Positions 26,756-34,736 of a stretch of DNA of 64,000 nt are shown here, piece after piece. The position numbers and the translations under genes are program-made. The stretch lies in NCBI GenBank assembly GCA_016776605.1, contig JADHTB010000008.1, positions 124,001 to 188,000 on the forward strand. Direction: 5' to 3'. The notes below the pieces were generated by a model. It was given only the letters and a program-made list of their open reading frames with translations, did not search any database and was not told the origin of the DNA. Position 1 is the stretch's first letter; every line of letters begins with the position of its first letter. The stretch is from Alphaproteobacteria bacterium. GTDB lineage: Bacteria; Pseudomonadota; Alphaproteobacteria; GCA-2731375.

Positions 26756-27712
26756 ATGTTGATCAAATCGACGCCGTCTTGGCAGATGCCGGAACGCGAG
26801 GCGACGCCAGAGCATGTATTTCTCAATCGGCGAAAATTTATGGGCGCGCTTGCGGCTGGCGCCACGGCCTTGATTGGCGGCAACGCCTTTGCGGCGAAAG
26901 AGGCTGATCCAACGGCCGATCTTTATCCTGCCCCGCGTAACAAGAATTATGTTCTGGATCGTCCGGTGACAAAGGAACTGGATGCCGCCGCGTACAACAA
27001 TTTTTATGAATTCGGCTCCCACAAGCGCATCGCCATGGAGGCCGGCGCCCTGAAGCTTCGCCCCTGGACCGTGTCCTTCGAAGGCATGGTGGAAAAAGAG
27101 CGCCAGGTCGATATTGATACCCTGATCCGGGCCATGCCGATGGAAGAGCGGTTATATCGCATGCGCTGCGTCGAGGCCTGGTCCATGGCCGTGCCCTGGT
27201 CCGGTTTCGCCATGGCGGAGCTGGTGAAATACGCCAAGCCACTTTCGTCTGCTAAATACGTAGTCATGCAGACATTCCTGAACGCAAAAATGGCCAGCGG
27301 GCAAAAACAGGTTTGGTATCCCTGGCCCTATACCGAAGGGCTGACCATGGCGGAAGCCACCAATGAACTGGCATTCATGGTCACCGGCATCTATGGCAAG
27401 CCCTTGCCTAAACAGTTTGGCGCGCCCCTGCGCCTGGCGGTGCCCTGGAAGTACGGCTTCAAATCCATCAAATCCATCGTCAGGTTCAAATTCACCGACA
27501 AGCGCCCGGTTACTTTTTGGGAGCAAATTCAGGCCGCCGAATATGGCTTTTGGGCAAACGTCAATCCGGAAGTCCGCCATGCGCGATGGAGCCAGGCCAC
27601 CGAGCGCGTATTAGGCACGAACCGACGGGTACCAACGCTGCCCTACAACGGTTATGGTGAACAGGTCGCTTCGATATACGATGGCATGAAGGGCGAAATT
27701 CTGTTCAGGTAA
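26756..27712 (+). CDS. msrP: Protein-methionine-sulfoxide reductase catalytic subunit MsrP
   Basis: Periplasmic molybdoenzyme (YedY family) that repairs methionine sulfoxide in envelope proteins. A twin-arginine signal FLNRRKFMGALAAGATALIGG exports the folded protein; the Mo-molybdopterin cofactor is bound through the Cys in YRMRCVEAWSMAVPW. Further family blocks are FYEFGSHK, WYPWPYTEGLTMAEATNELAFMV region, GAPLRLAVPWKYGFKSIKSI and VNPEVRHARWSQATERVLG. At 318 residues it is of normal length. The membrane haem subunit MsrQ, usually encoded next door, is not here; the next gene is a HAD phosphatase 13 bases later. Confidence 0.93.
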   Translation: MLIKSTPSWQMPEREATPEHVFLNRRKFMGALAAGATALIGGNAFAAKEADPTADLYPAPRNKNYVLDRPVTKELDAAAYNNFYEFGSHKRIAMEAGALKLRPWTVSFEGMVEKERQVDIDTLIRAMPMEERLYRMRCVEAWSMAVPWSGFAMAELVKYAKPLSSAKYVVMQTFLNAKMASGQKQVWYPWPYTEGLTMAEATNELAFMVTGIYGKPLPKQFGAPLRLAVPWKYGFKSIKSIVRFKFTDKRPVTFWEQIQAAEYGFWANVNPEVRHARWSQATERVLGTNRRVPTLPYNGYGEQVASIYDGMKGEILFR

Positions 27713-27725
27713 ATAGTCGGAAAAT

Positions 27726-28379
27726 ATGAAACCAGCCGCCTATGAATTGGTGATTTTTGATTGCGATGGGGTGCTGGTGGATAGCGAACCGTTGGCTAAC
27801 CGCGTTCTGTCCGAATGTTTTCAGGCGGCGGGCTTTCCCATCACTTATGAAACCTGCGTGGCCAATATGGTCGGGCTGTCGTTGCCCAGTTGCTTCAAAC
27901 TGGCGAAGGAATGGTATGGCAGGGAGGTGCCTGACGATTTTTTCGATGTCGTTCAAGCGCGAACCTATCAGGCGATCCGGGAAGAATTACAGCCCGTGCC
28001 CGGCGTTCGCGCGGCAATCGAGGCGATCCCCCTGCCGCGCTGCGTCGCCTCGTCCTCTGAACTGGACAAGATCGCCCTGTCTTTAAACAAAACCGAACTG
28101 GCCCACTTGTTTGGCGACAAGGTGTTTTCCGCCCGGCAAGTCCCGCGTGGCAAACCATTCCCTGATCTGTTTCTGTTCGCGGCCCGGCAGATGGGTATCG
28201 AGGCGGATAAATGCGTCGTCATCGAAGACAGTTTTTATGGCGCGCAGGCAGCCCGGGCCGCCGGCATGTCCGTGCTGGGCTATACCGGCAGCGGTTTCGC
28301 CCGGCAATTGGCCGATGCAGGCGCCCAGGTATTTGATAGCATGTCAGCCCTACCCGGACTGCTGGGTTTTAGGGCATAA
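27726..28379 (+). CDS. HAD superfamily phosphatase, subfamily IA
   Basis: Haloacid dehalogenase-like hydrolase. The nucleophile motif is FDCDGVLVDSEPL (two Asp), motif II is RCVASSSELDKI with the Ser/Thr, the lysine is in PRGKPFPDLF and motif IV is CVVIEDSFYGAQAARAAG. An alpha-helical cap lies between motifs I and II (about residues 16-80). The pattern matches the phosphoglycolate/sugar-phosphatase group (YieH, GPH-like), but the substrate is not predictable. It may be cotranscribed with msrP (13-base gap). Confidence 0.85.
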   Translation: MKPAAYELVIFDCDGVLVDSEPLANRVLSECFQAAGFPITYETCVANMVGLSLPSCFKLAKEWYGREVPDDFFDVVQARTYQAIREELQPVPGVRAAIEAIPLPRCVASSSELDKIALSLNKTELAHLFGDKVFSARQVPRGKPFPDLFLFAARQMGIEADKCVVIEDSFYGAQAARAAGMSVLGYTGSGFARQLADAGAQVFDSMSALPGLLGFRA

Positions 28380-28421
28380 TGGCGGGACGGCGATAATTGA
28401 TGGAAATATGAGGAAGCCTCG

Positions 28422-29615
28422 ATGACCGAAAGCAAACTGCCCCTGGCCGGTATCAAAGTCCTTGATCTGACCCACGCCCGCGCTGGCCCCACCGCCGTGC
28501 GCCAGCTGGCCGATTGGGGGGCGGATGCCATCAAGATCGAGGTGCCGGCAGCCAAGGATGAGGGACAAGGTCTGGGCGGGGCCCGGCATGGCCCGGATTT
28601 TCTGAACCTGCACCGCAATAAACGCGCCTTGAGCCTGAACCTGAAAAAACCCGAGGGGCTTGCGATATTCATGGCATTAGCCAAGGACGCCGATGTCATC
28701 GTCGAGAACTTCCGGGCCGAGGTAAAGCATCGCCTGGGCGTCGATTACGAAAGCGTGCGCGCCATCAACCCGCGCATCATCTATGGCTCCATCTCGGGCT
28801 TTGGCCAGACCGGCCCGATCGCGAAACGGGCCGGGGTGGATCAGATCGCCCAAGGCATGGGCGGTTTGATGTCCATCACCGGTTTGCCGGGGCAAGGTCC
28901 GGTACGGGTTGGCATTCCCATCGCCGATCTGACCGCCGGCATGTATCTGGCCCAGGGTATCCTGCTGGCCATGATCGAAAGAGGCCAATCGGGTTTGGGC
29001 CAATGGGTCCATACCTCGTTACTGGAAGCACAGATTTCCATGCTGGATTTCCAGGCCGCGCGCTGGTTGATCGACCAGGATGTACCCGGCCAGGCCGGCA
29101 ACGACCATCCAACGGGAATCCCCATGGGGGCCTTTAAAACCGCCGACGGCGCCGTCAACATCGCCGCGGCCTCGGGCCGCCTTTGGACCCGTTTTCTGGA
29201 AGTCGCGGGCGCCGAGGAACTGGCCGAACATCCAGACTATATTTCGGCTGGTTTACGCTCGAAAAACCGGGCCCAGTTGAACCAGGTCATCGGCGACATC
29301 ATGGCCAAGCGCAGCAGCCAGGATTGGATTGAATCCTTAAGCGAGGCCGGCGTGCCCTGCGGCCCCATCAATAGCATCGATCAGACCTTCGCCGAACCCC
29401 AAGTGCAGCATTTGGGCATTGCCCAGCCCATGCACCATCCAGCGCGGGGCACGGTCAATGTGGTCGGCCAGCCGGTGCATCTGGAACGTACACCGCAACC
29501 CGCGGAAATGCGTCTGGCCACCCCTGAATTGGGCGGTAATACCGATGAAATCCTGGCCGGACTTGGCTATGACCAGGCCAAAATCGACGACCTGCGCGCC
29601 CGCGGCGTGGTGTAG
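28422..29615 (+). CDS. CaiB/BaiF class III CoA-transferase
   Basis: Family III CoA-transferase (formyl-CoA transferase, CaiB), which moves CoA between carboxylic acids. The opening LAGIKVLDLTHARAGPTAVRQLADWGADAIKIE is the family start, NKRALSLNLKKPEG and IVENFRAEV follow, and the catalytic Asp lies in GIPIADLTAGMYLAQGIL. The C-terminal block includes EAGVPCGPINSIDQTFAEPQV. The length of 397 is normal. It lies head-to-tail against two acyl-CoA dehydrogenases on the other strand, separated by only 9 bases, which suggests one fatty-acid-like or carboxylate degradation locus; the acid is unknown. Confidence 0.9.
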   Translation: MTESKLPLAGIKVLDLTHARAGPTAVRQLADWGADAIKIEVPAAKDEGQGLGGARHGPDFLNLHRNKRALSLNLKKPEGLAIFMALAKDADVIVENFRAEVKHRLGVDYESVRAINPRIIYGSISGFGQTGPIAKRAGVDQIAQGMGGLMSITGLPGQGPVRVGIPIADLTAGMYLAQGILLAMIERGQSGLGQWVHTSLLEAQISMLDFQAARWLIDQDVPGQAGNDHPTGIPMGAFKTADGAVNIAAASGRLWTRFLEVAGAEELAEHPDYISAGLRSKNRAQLNQVIGDIMAKRSSQDWIESLSEAGVPCGPINSIDQTFAEPQVQHLGIAQPMHHPARGTVNVVGQPVHLERTPQPAEMRLATPELGGNTDEILAGLGYDQAKIDDLRARGVV

Positions 29616-29624
29616 TGGACGGGT

Positions 29625-30767
29625 CTACAGCCCGATTGCATGGGCGATGGTTCGCCGATGTTCGATCGAGGTGCCAAGGCGCATGCTCCAGGCGGCGGCA
29701 CGGCGGTACCAAAGCTGTTGGTCGTATTCCTTTACTTGCGCGTAGCCGCCTTGGATCTGATTGGCCTCGCGCAGCACCGCCTGACAGCGTTCGTTGGTAA
29801 AGGCCTTGGCGGCGGCGGCGGGCAGGGCTGCCTCCATACCCTGGGCAATATGCCAGGCGGCTTCCCGCGTCAGCAGTTCCGCGCCGTCAACCCAGGTGAT
29901 CATGTCCGCGCAGGTGTGTTGGATCGCCTGGAACGAGCCGATGGGGTGGCCGAAAGCGATGCGCTCCTTCGCATAGTCGAAGGCGCGTTCAGCGGCACGC
30001 CGGGTCGCTCCCACGATCAGCGCGCAATTAAGCACCATGGCGCGTTCCAGCATCGGCTGGGCCAACGCCCAACCTTCATCAACGCGCCCGACCAGCGCAT
30101 CGCCCTCTACATAAACATTATCGAACCGGACCTCGGAATGATAATCACCGGCCAGGGAAAGCTGGGGCGTTGACGACACGCCCGCCGCGCCGGGCTCCAC
30201 CAGCAGCAAGGTGATGCCTTCGCGTGAGGTTCCCGTCGCATCGGTGCGGGCGGCAACAAGGCAGTAATCCGCCAGTTCAAACGCCTCGACAAACCGTTTC
30301 CCACCCTGCAGGCGCCAGCCGTTGCCATCGGCCACCGCGCTAAGCTCGATCGCCTCTGGTCTTATGTTTGGCAGCCGCTCGCTCCAGGCCCAGGTAAGCA
30401 GATTGCTGCCCAGACAGGCGTCGCTCAGCAGAGTTTCCGCCAGCCCGCCGCAATCGCCGCGCTCAACGGCCTCCGCCAGGGTTAACGCGGCAACGCTGTG
30501 CGGGTGCAGGGGGACCGGCGCCAGGGCTCGGCCCGCTTCCTCGAACAGCAGTGCTAGCTGCGTGAAGGGCGCCTCGCTGCCCCCATAGACAGCCGGCAAT
30601 GCCAGCCCCAACCAGCCCAGTTCCGCCAGTTGGCGCCAGAGTTCCGGGTCGGACCGCTGATCGCCGTCTTCGATCCCGCGAACGCGCGGCATGGCACATT
30701 CGGCCTCGAAGAAATGCCGGACCGAGTCCCGGATCATTTCTTCGTCTTCATTCAACAAAACGTCCAT
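29625..30767 (-). CDS. Acyl-CoA dehydrogenase family protein (second of pair)
   Basis: Flavoprotein of the acyl-CoA dehydrogenase superfamily (380 residues). N-terminal helices (LLNEDEEMIRDSVRHFFEAE), the middle beta domain (ELADYCLVAARTD and following) and the C-terminal helical domain (RIAFGHPIGSFQAIQHTCADM, QIQGGYAQVKEYDQQLWYRR) are in order. Where medium-chain enzymes carry the base Glu in YEGTS, this one has MRLGTSIE, so the standard Glu is missing. It follows another dehydrogenase gene by 21 bases. Such two-gene units often make heteromeric enzymes in which only one subunit is catalytic, as in steroid side-chain degradation. Confidence 0.85.
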   Translation of the reverse strand: MDVLLNEDEEMIRDSVRHFFEAECAMPRVRGIEDGDQRSDPELWRQLAELGWLGLALPAVYGGSEAPFTQLALLFEEAGRALAPVPLHPHSVAALTLAEAVERGDCGGLAETLLSDACLGSNLLTWAWSERLPNIRPEAIELSAVADGNGWRLQGGKRFVEAFELADYCLVAARTDATGTSREGITLLLVEPGAAGVSSTPQLSLAGDYHSEVRFDNVYVEGDALVGRVDEGWALAQPMLERAMVLNCALIVGATRRAAERAFDYAKERIAFGHPIGSFQAIQHTCADMITWVDGAELLTREAAWHIAQGMEAALPAAAAKAFTNERCQAVLREANQIQGGYAQVKEYDQQLWYRRAAAWSMRLGTSIEHRRTIAHAIGL

Positions 30768-30788
30768 GCGCTATTCCACTTAGCTGTC

Positions 30789-31958
30789 TCAATCCTTCGG
30801 CAGAGCGAGGCCCCGACGGGCGATGGCGGTACGCATGACCTGGGTACTGCCATGACCAAAGGTAGAGACCATGGCGTTTACATACTGCCGGGGAAAGCTG
30901 CCGCCATTGGGCGCGGCTTGGCCCTCCCAAAGTTGGTGATAATCGCCCAGGATCTGGCTCGCGGCCTCGGTGGTTCTGACCTGAAACTCCGGCCCCCAGA
31001 TTTTTTCCGACGAAATCTCGTACGGCGGGTGGATGCCGCGCCGCACCATGGACAGGCTGCGCATGGTGAAAAGCCTGGCAACCTGGGCCTCGCAATAGAG
31101 TTCCGCCACTTTGTCCTGGACCACCGGATCGGCGGCTATTTCCTGCCCGATGTCGTCTTCGCGGAGATATTTGAGCAAATCCTCGAACGGCGAGACGTAA
31201 ATGCAATAGCGCCGCGCGCCGGCCCGCCCGAGGTTGAGCGCGCTGGCGCCAATATTCCAGCCGCCATTCTTTTCGCCAAGCAAGGTATCCTTCGGCACCC
31301 GGACGTTTTCGAAAAAGACCTCGTTGGTCCGCCCACCAGGCAGGGTCCAAAGTGGCCGCACGGTGATGCCAGGGGTGTCCATCGGCACCAGAAAGATCGA
31401 AATGCCCCGATGCTTCGCCGCATCGGGATCGGTGCGTGCCATCAGATAAATGTGCGATGATCTCTCCGCGCGGGTGGTAAAGACTTTCTGACCGTTGATA
31501 ACGAAGCCGTCCTCGTCCTCCACCGCCCGGGTTTTCAATGACGCCAGATCCGTGCCGCCGCTCGGTTCGGTGTAGCCAAGCGCGAAGGTGACTTCGCCCT
31601 GCACCAGACGGGGCAGGAAGTATTTTTTCTGCGCCTCGGTGCCGGCCTTCATGATCGCCGGCGCCTGTTCGATAAAGTTGCCAAGATTAAGCGGCACGCG
31701 GGCGCGCGCCAGTTCTTCCTCGAAAATATATTGATCGATGATATCCGCGTCGCGGCCACCGTACTCCACGGGCCAGCTCATGCCGATCCATCCCCGGTCG
31801 CCAATCTTGCGGATCAGCGCGCCGGTCAAGGGGCCAACATCCGCCCCCGCGTCCGCGGCATGCATTTCCTGCACGATTTCGGCGGATACGTGTTCTGCGA
31901 CGAATGCCCGAACCTCGGCGCGAAAGCCTTCGTTCTCTTCGCTAAAGCCAAAATCCAT
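30789..31958 (-). CDS. Acyl-CoA dehydrogenase family protein (first of pair)
   Basis: FAD-dependent acyl-CoA dehydrogenase (389 residues). Signatures: FGFSEENEGFRAEVRAFVAE, GWIGMSWPVEYGG, the flavin/substrate segment TFALGYTEPSGGTDLASLKT, FVINGQKVFTT, RTNEVFFENVRVP and the C-terminal QILGDYHQLWEG. The chosen ATG has a GGGAGGGAT Shine-Dalgarno 8 bases upstream; the 31 in-frame residues before it do not resemble the family. Near the C terminus the usual GTSE is FGHGSTQ, again lacking the common Glu. It is expected to pair with the next gene. Confidence 0.87.
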   Translation of the reverse strand: MDFGFSEENEGFRAEVRAFVAEHVSAEIVQEMHAADAGADVGPLTGALIRKIGDRGWIGMSWPVEYGGRDADIIDQYIFEEELARARVPLNLGNFIEQAPAIMKAGTEAQKKYFLPRLVQGEVTFALGYTEPSGGTDLASLKTRAVEDEDGFVINGQKVFTTRAERSSHIYLMARTDPDAAKHRGISIFLVPMDTPGITVRPLWTLPGGRTNEVFFENVRVPKDTLLGEKNGGWNIGASALNLGRAGARRYCIYVSPFEDLLKYLREDDIGQEIAADPVVQDKVAELYCEAQVARLFTMRSLSMVRRGIHPPYEISSEKIWGPEFQVRTTEAASQILGDYHQLWEGQAAPNGGSFPRQYVNAMVSTFGHGSTQVMRTAIARRGLALPKD

Positions 31959-32114
31959 ACCAGCTATCCCTCCCCGCGCAACAAACCCGAAACGACCTGA
32001 AGCTGGCAATGATAGATCAACCTCGCACTGTCGGATAGAACTTCCGTTCACTCCAAGGCTGCGGAAGGTTTCGCGGATTTAGAGACTCCGCGCCGGGCCA
32101 TGGAGCAATCCGAA

Positions 32115-32146
32115 TTTAGCGGTCCATTAGCGGTGGATTTAGCGGT
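32115..32146. repeat. Three short direct repeats at gene 3' end
   Basis: TTAGCGGT occurs three times with 11- and 12-base periods (32116, 32127, 32139). The innermost copy contains the stop codon of the glucosaminidase gene, so the last codons have been duplicated just past the stop. It is a minor slippage-type repeat. Confidence 0.55.
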
Positions 32147-32996
32147 CGGTGGCCAACCGGACATTGTCAAACGGAGCGAGCTTCTCGCGGGCGATGAGCA
32201 TGCGCAGCATCTCGCCGTATTCTTCCGGAATTTCAGAGTAATTCATCAGCCAGACCGTCAGGTCGGCCCCGGTGGCGCGCTTGCCGGCGCGGCGCATGGC
32301 GGCGCGGGCCGCGCGCAACTTGCGATAGGCGTCATGGCTGTTGAGGTTGCGCATATAGGCGGCCACGCTGTCACCAAGGTTGTCGAAAAGCATCAACTTG
32401 AAGCCCGCGGTCGCTGCCGCCGACGGCACAAGGCCCGGCGCGTCCGGGTCGTAATGCCGCATGCCGAACAAGTTGTTACCATGCAGCGCGAAGCGCGAGG
32501 TGCCCCAGCCGCTTTCCAACGCCGCCTGTGCCAGCACCAGAGAGGCGGGAATAATATCCACCCGCGGCCGCAGTATTTCCAGCTCGCCGGGCGTCACGCC
32601 ATAGCGCTTATAGAGCGCTTCGGGCACCGCGTCGGGCTTGCCGGCAAGTATCTTGCGTTCGGCGCGGATGCGGTCGTTTTCCCGCGCCACCAGCGGCAGG
32701 ATCATCCGGAAGAAATTCTGCTTGCGTTCAGCCGCCGTAAAGGTCGCGAGATCAACATCGATCCGATCGACAAAGGCGGGACGCACTTGCCCCGTCCTGC
32801 GAATGTTCGTGAGCGACACCGCCCGCACCCGCTTCAGCGCCGCACTGTCCTCGGGTGGTTTCAGTCCGCCGCGGTCAATGCCGAAAAACCAAATCAGGGC
32901 GGCGGCGAGAACCAAGCCGGCCAGCCCGATCATGCCGGCGAGGCAGGCCAGACGGTTCGCCTGGAAGAATTCGATTGCCGTGCGGTGCAGGTTCAT
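32139..32996 (-). CDS. Glucosaminidase domain protein, Bax-like, membrane anchored
   Basis: Likely peptidoglycan hydrolase of the glucosaminidase (Bax/FlgJ C-terminal) family. An N-terminal transmembrane segment (LACLAGMIGLAGLVLAAALI) anchors a periplasmic domain. The catalytic domain shows IIPASLVLAQAALESGWGTSRFALHGNNLFGMR, the typical GH73 helix with the conserved Glu in ALESGWGTS, followed by MLFDNLGDSVAAYMRNLNSH. The YKRYGVTPGELEILRPRVDI block is seen in Bax homologues. The start MNLHRTAIEFFQ is chosen because the 15 codons upstream are unlike the family. The gene ends in a small repeat and has the divergent 104-bp repeat upstream. Confidence 0.82.
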   Translation of the reverse strand: MNLHRTAIEFFQANRLACLAGMIGLAGLVLAAALIWFFGIDRGGLKPPEDSAALKRVRAVSLTNIRRTGQVRPAFVDRIDVDLATFTAAERKQNFFRMILPLVARENDRIRAERKILAGKPDAVPEALYKRYGVTPGELEILRPRVDIIPASLVLAQAALESGWGTSRFALHGNNLFGMRHYDPDAPGLVPSAAATAGFKLMLFDNLGDSVAAYMRNLNSHDAYRKLRAARAAMRRAGKRATGADLTVWLMNYSEIPEEYGEMLRMLIAREKLAPFDNVRLATDR

Positions 32997-33102
32997 TGCA
33001 CAGCGTGTAGCGCCGCAATCAGATAGTTTCAAGGCCGGCAATTATAAACAGTGCATAACAATCGGCTACGCCGAAGCCCACAAAGCAGTGGGCCGGTACC
33101 TC

Positions 33103-33206
33103 TAGAGCATTTTCATTCTGAAAATGCTCAGATCTTTGGAATTAGAGCAATTTTTCCAATCACTTAGAATCGCTTCGCGATTCTCATTAATTCGGAATTG
33201 CTCTAG
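33103..33206. repeat. 104-bp structured repeat, copy B
   Basis: Same orientation and same nested stems as copy A, with only a few base differences (for example CTCAGATCTTTGGA against CTTAGATCTTTAGA). It ends 7 bases before the stop codon of the HIT gene, so it sits at the 3' end of that gene. On its other side is the start region of the glucosaminidase gene, about 105 bases away. Confidence 0.85.
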
Positions 33207-33213
33207 CGGCGGA

Positions 33214-33630
33214 TTACATGGCGGCCATGATCTTGTTATAGACCTGTTCGACCCGCGCCATATCGCCCGGCGCATGTCCCCAGTTCAGCAGGGCGCCGTC
33301 GTTCAAGCGGCGGGGAAAGATGTGCGTGTGATAATGATAGACCGTCTGACCCGCCGCCGGGCCGTTGGCCTGGACCAGATTAATGCCTTCGGGTTCAAGG
33401 GCCGCCTCCACCGCGCGGCAGATTTTCTGCGCGGCCGGCAGCACGGCGGCCAGGTCATTCGGGTCCGCGGCCAGCAGGTTCTCCGCATGGGCCTTGGTAA
33501 TAATCAGGCAATGGCCGTCATTGAACGGATTGATATCCATCATCGCAAAAATACGGTCATCTTCGTACAGCTTGAACGAAGGGATCTCTCCCGCGATGAT
33601 TTTACAGAAAACGCAATCTGGGTCGGCCAT
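33214..33630 (-). CDS. HIT family nucleotide-binding protein
   Basis: Histidine-triad hydrolase (Hint/HinT branch), acting on purine nucleoside phosphoramidates or adenylylated adducts in the cytoplasm. The opening DPDCVFCKIIAGEIPSFKLYEDD carries a CxxC zinc pair, as in many bacterial HIT proteins. The triad is YHYHTHIFPR near residue 101, and the middle block is FNDGHCLIITKAHAENL. At 138 residues it is normal. The start MADPDC is the only sensible ATG. It stands alone between two repeat-bearing gaps. Confidence 0.93.
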   Translation of the reverse strand: MADPDCVFCKIIAGEIPSFKLYEDDRIFAMMDINPFNDGHCLIITKAHAENLLAADPNDLAAVLPAAQKICRAVEAALEPEGINLVQANGPAAGQTVYHYHTHIFPRRLNDGALLNWGHAPGDMARVEQVYNKIMAAM

Positions 33631-33856
33631 GTCTATGTCCCCTATATTGCCAACACGATAGAAATCTACCCAGCCTGGCTTCAGATCACCAGGGCCTAAT
33701 GTATGTTAATGCGAAAGCGACGGCGCTGGAACACATTCTGGTCACATCAGCGTCTTTCGATGGTACAGTTTATGCTGGCACATTTCCGGTTTGACTGAAA
33801 ACACCTGCATCTGACTGCGCCATGAACAAAGGATTTCCTCGAACCTGAAAAAGAAA

Positions 33857-34129
33857 TTGGCCAGGCCGCGCCACGATGATTGGCCCCTGATTACCGAATT
33901 CACCTACCGTTGCGATTATTTTCAGCGCTGGATCCTGGCCGGCGTCCTTGTCGCGGTTACCCTGGCATTTGGGGGCTTGTATCTATCGGCCTTGGGCGCC
34001 TTGGTGTTGTTGCCATTTTACGGCGCCCTGAGGCATCTACGCTGTCCTGCCTGCAACGCCGCCACAACCCTAAAAGGCGTCACCGACGGCTATACCTGCC
34101 GCTCTTGCGGCCAACGCCTGCGGCTCTAG
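33857..34129 (+). CDS. Small membrane protein with C-terminal zinc ribbon, unknown function
   Basis: Not recognised as a named family. The 90-residue frame has an N-terminal polar part, one long hydrophobic stretch (WILAGVLVAVTLAFGGLYLS then ALGALVLLPFYGAL, one or two transmembrane helices) and a C-terminal zinc-ribbon-like domain with four Cys in two CxxC pairs (LRCPACNAATTLKG and YTCRSCGQRL). The start is a TTG and is uncertain, with only a weak A/G-rich stretch before it. Its stop TAG comes from repeat copy C. The two paired CxxC motifs make it more likely than not to be a real gene. Confidence 0.6.
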   Translation: MARPRHDDWPLITEFTYRCDYFQRWILAGVLVAVTLAFGGLYLSALGALVLLPFYGALRHLRCPACNAATTLKGVTDGYTCRSCGQRLRL

Positions 34130-34228
34130 AGCAATTCCGAATTAATGAAAATCGCGAAGCGATTCTAAGTGATTGGAAAATTGCTCTAATTCTAAAGATC
34201 TGAGCATTTTCAGAATGAAAATACTCTA
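34126..34228. repeat. 104-bp structured repeat, copy C (inverted)
   Basis: Inverted relative to copies A and B, filling the entire gap between the convergent zinc-ribbon and GFA genes. Both flanking stop codons are supplied by its ends: TAG of CTCTAGAGC on the plus strand (34127-34129) and TAG read from CTCTAG on the minus strand (34226-34228). The stems AGAATCGC/GCGATT-TT and GCATTTT/AAAAT-AC have small changes compared with A. Confidence 0.85.
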
Positions 34229-34669
34229 GTCCGTCGGTTTGACGCTCTGATAATGTGCCAATTCGGGACCGTCACTGTTATAGACGGCCAGATCACCGGT
34301 CACTTCGAGCCAATGGACCCGCTGATCGTGAAAGACATTAGCCGCGGGCGCGCGGTCGATATCGCCCTTAATCAGGGCGCGGGCGACATGGATTTCACCT
34401 GGCGCCAGATCGGAGGCAAAGAACAGCGTGGTGCCGCATTGCGTGCAGAAACCACGTCGGCTTTGCTTCGAGGATTGGTACCAAAGCAACCGGCCATCGG
34501 GGTCGTTCAGTTCGAACCGGTCATCCGCCGCCCCTACCCAGGTAACGAAGGCCGCGCCATGCGCCGAGCGGCAATAACCGCAATGGCAATGACAGCAGAA
34601 CAGGCTGGGCGGCTGCACGCTGAATTGTACACTGCCGCACAGGCAACTGCCTTTAAAGGGTTGCAGCAT
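34226..34669 (-). CDS. GFA (glutathione-dependent formaldehyde-activating) family protein
   Basis: GFA/CENP-V-type zinc protein of 147 residues. Zinc-ligand cysteines are present in order: GSCLCGSVQF, FCCHCHCGYCRSAHGAAFVTW and GFCTQCGTTLFF, which is the Mss4-like fold with a structural and an exchangeable zinc. The family is named after a proposed S-hydroxymethylglutathione role, but most members have no proven substrate. The start MLQPFKGSCLCG is the first ATG. It is convergent with the zinc-ribbon gene and may be in the same operon as the COG3146 gene upstream (67-base gap). Confidence 0.85.
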   Translation of the reverse strand: MLQPFKGSCLCGSVQFSVQPPSLFCCHCHCGYCRSAHGAAFVTWVGAADDRFELNDPDGRLLWYQSSKQSRRGFCTQCGTTLFFASDLAPGEIHVARALIKGDIDRAPAANVFHDQRVHWLEVTGDLAVYNSDGPELAHYQSVKPTD

Positions 34670-34736
34670 GGCTCAAGCACCTCTTTACAAGTGGTTTTGT
34701 ATGACGTTCCCAAATAACCTTCGAAACCGTAATTCA

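Noticed and set aside
32100..33026. Plus-strand open frame of 308 codons
   Set aside because: Antisense to the glucosaminidase gene, which has clear GH73 motifs and a transmembrane anchor.
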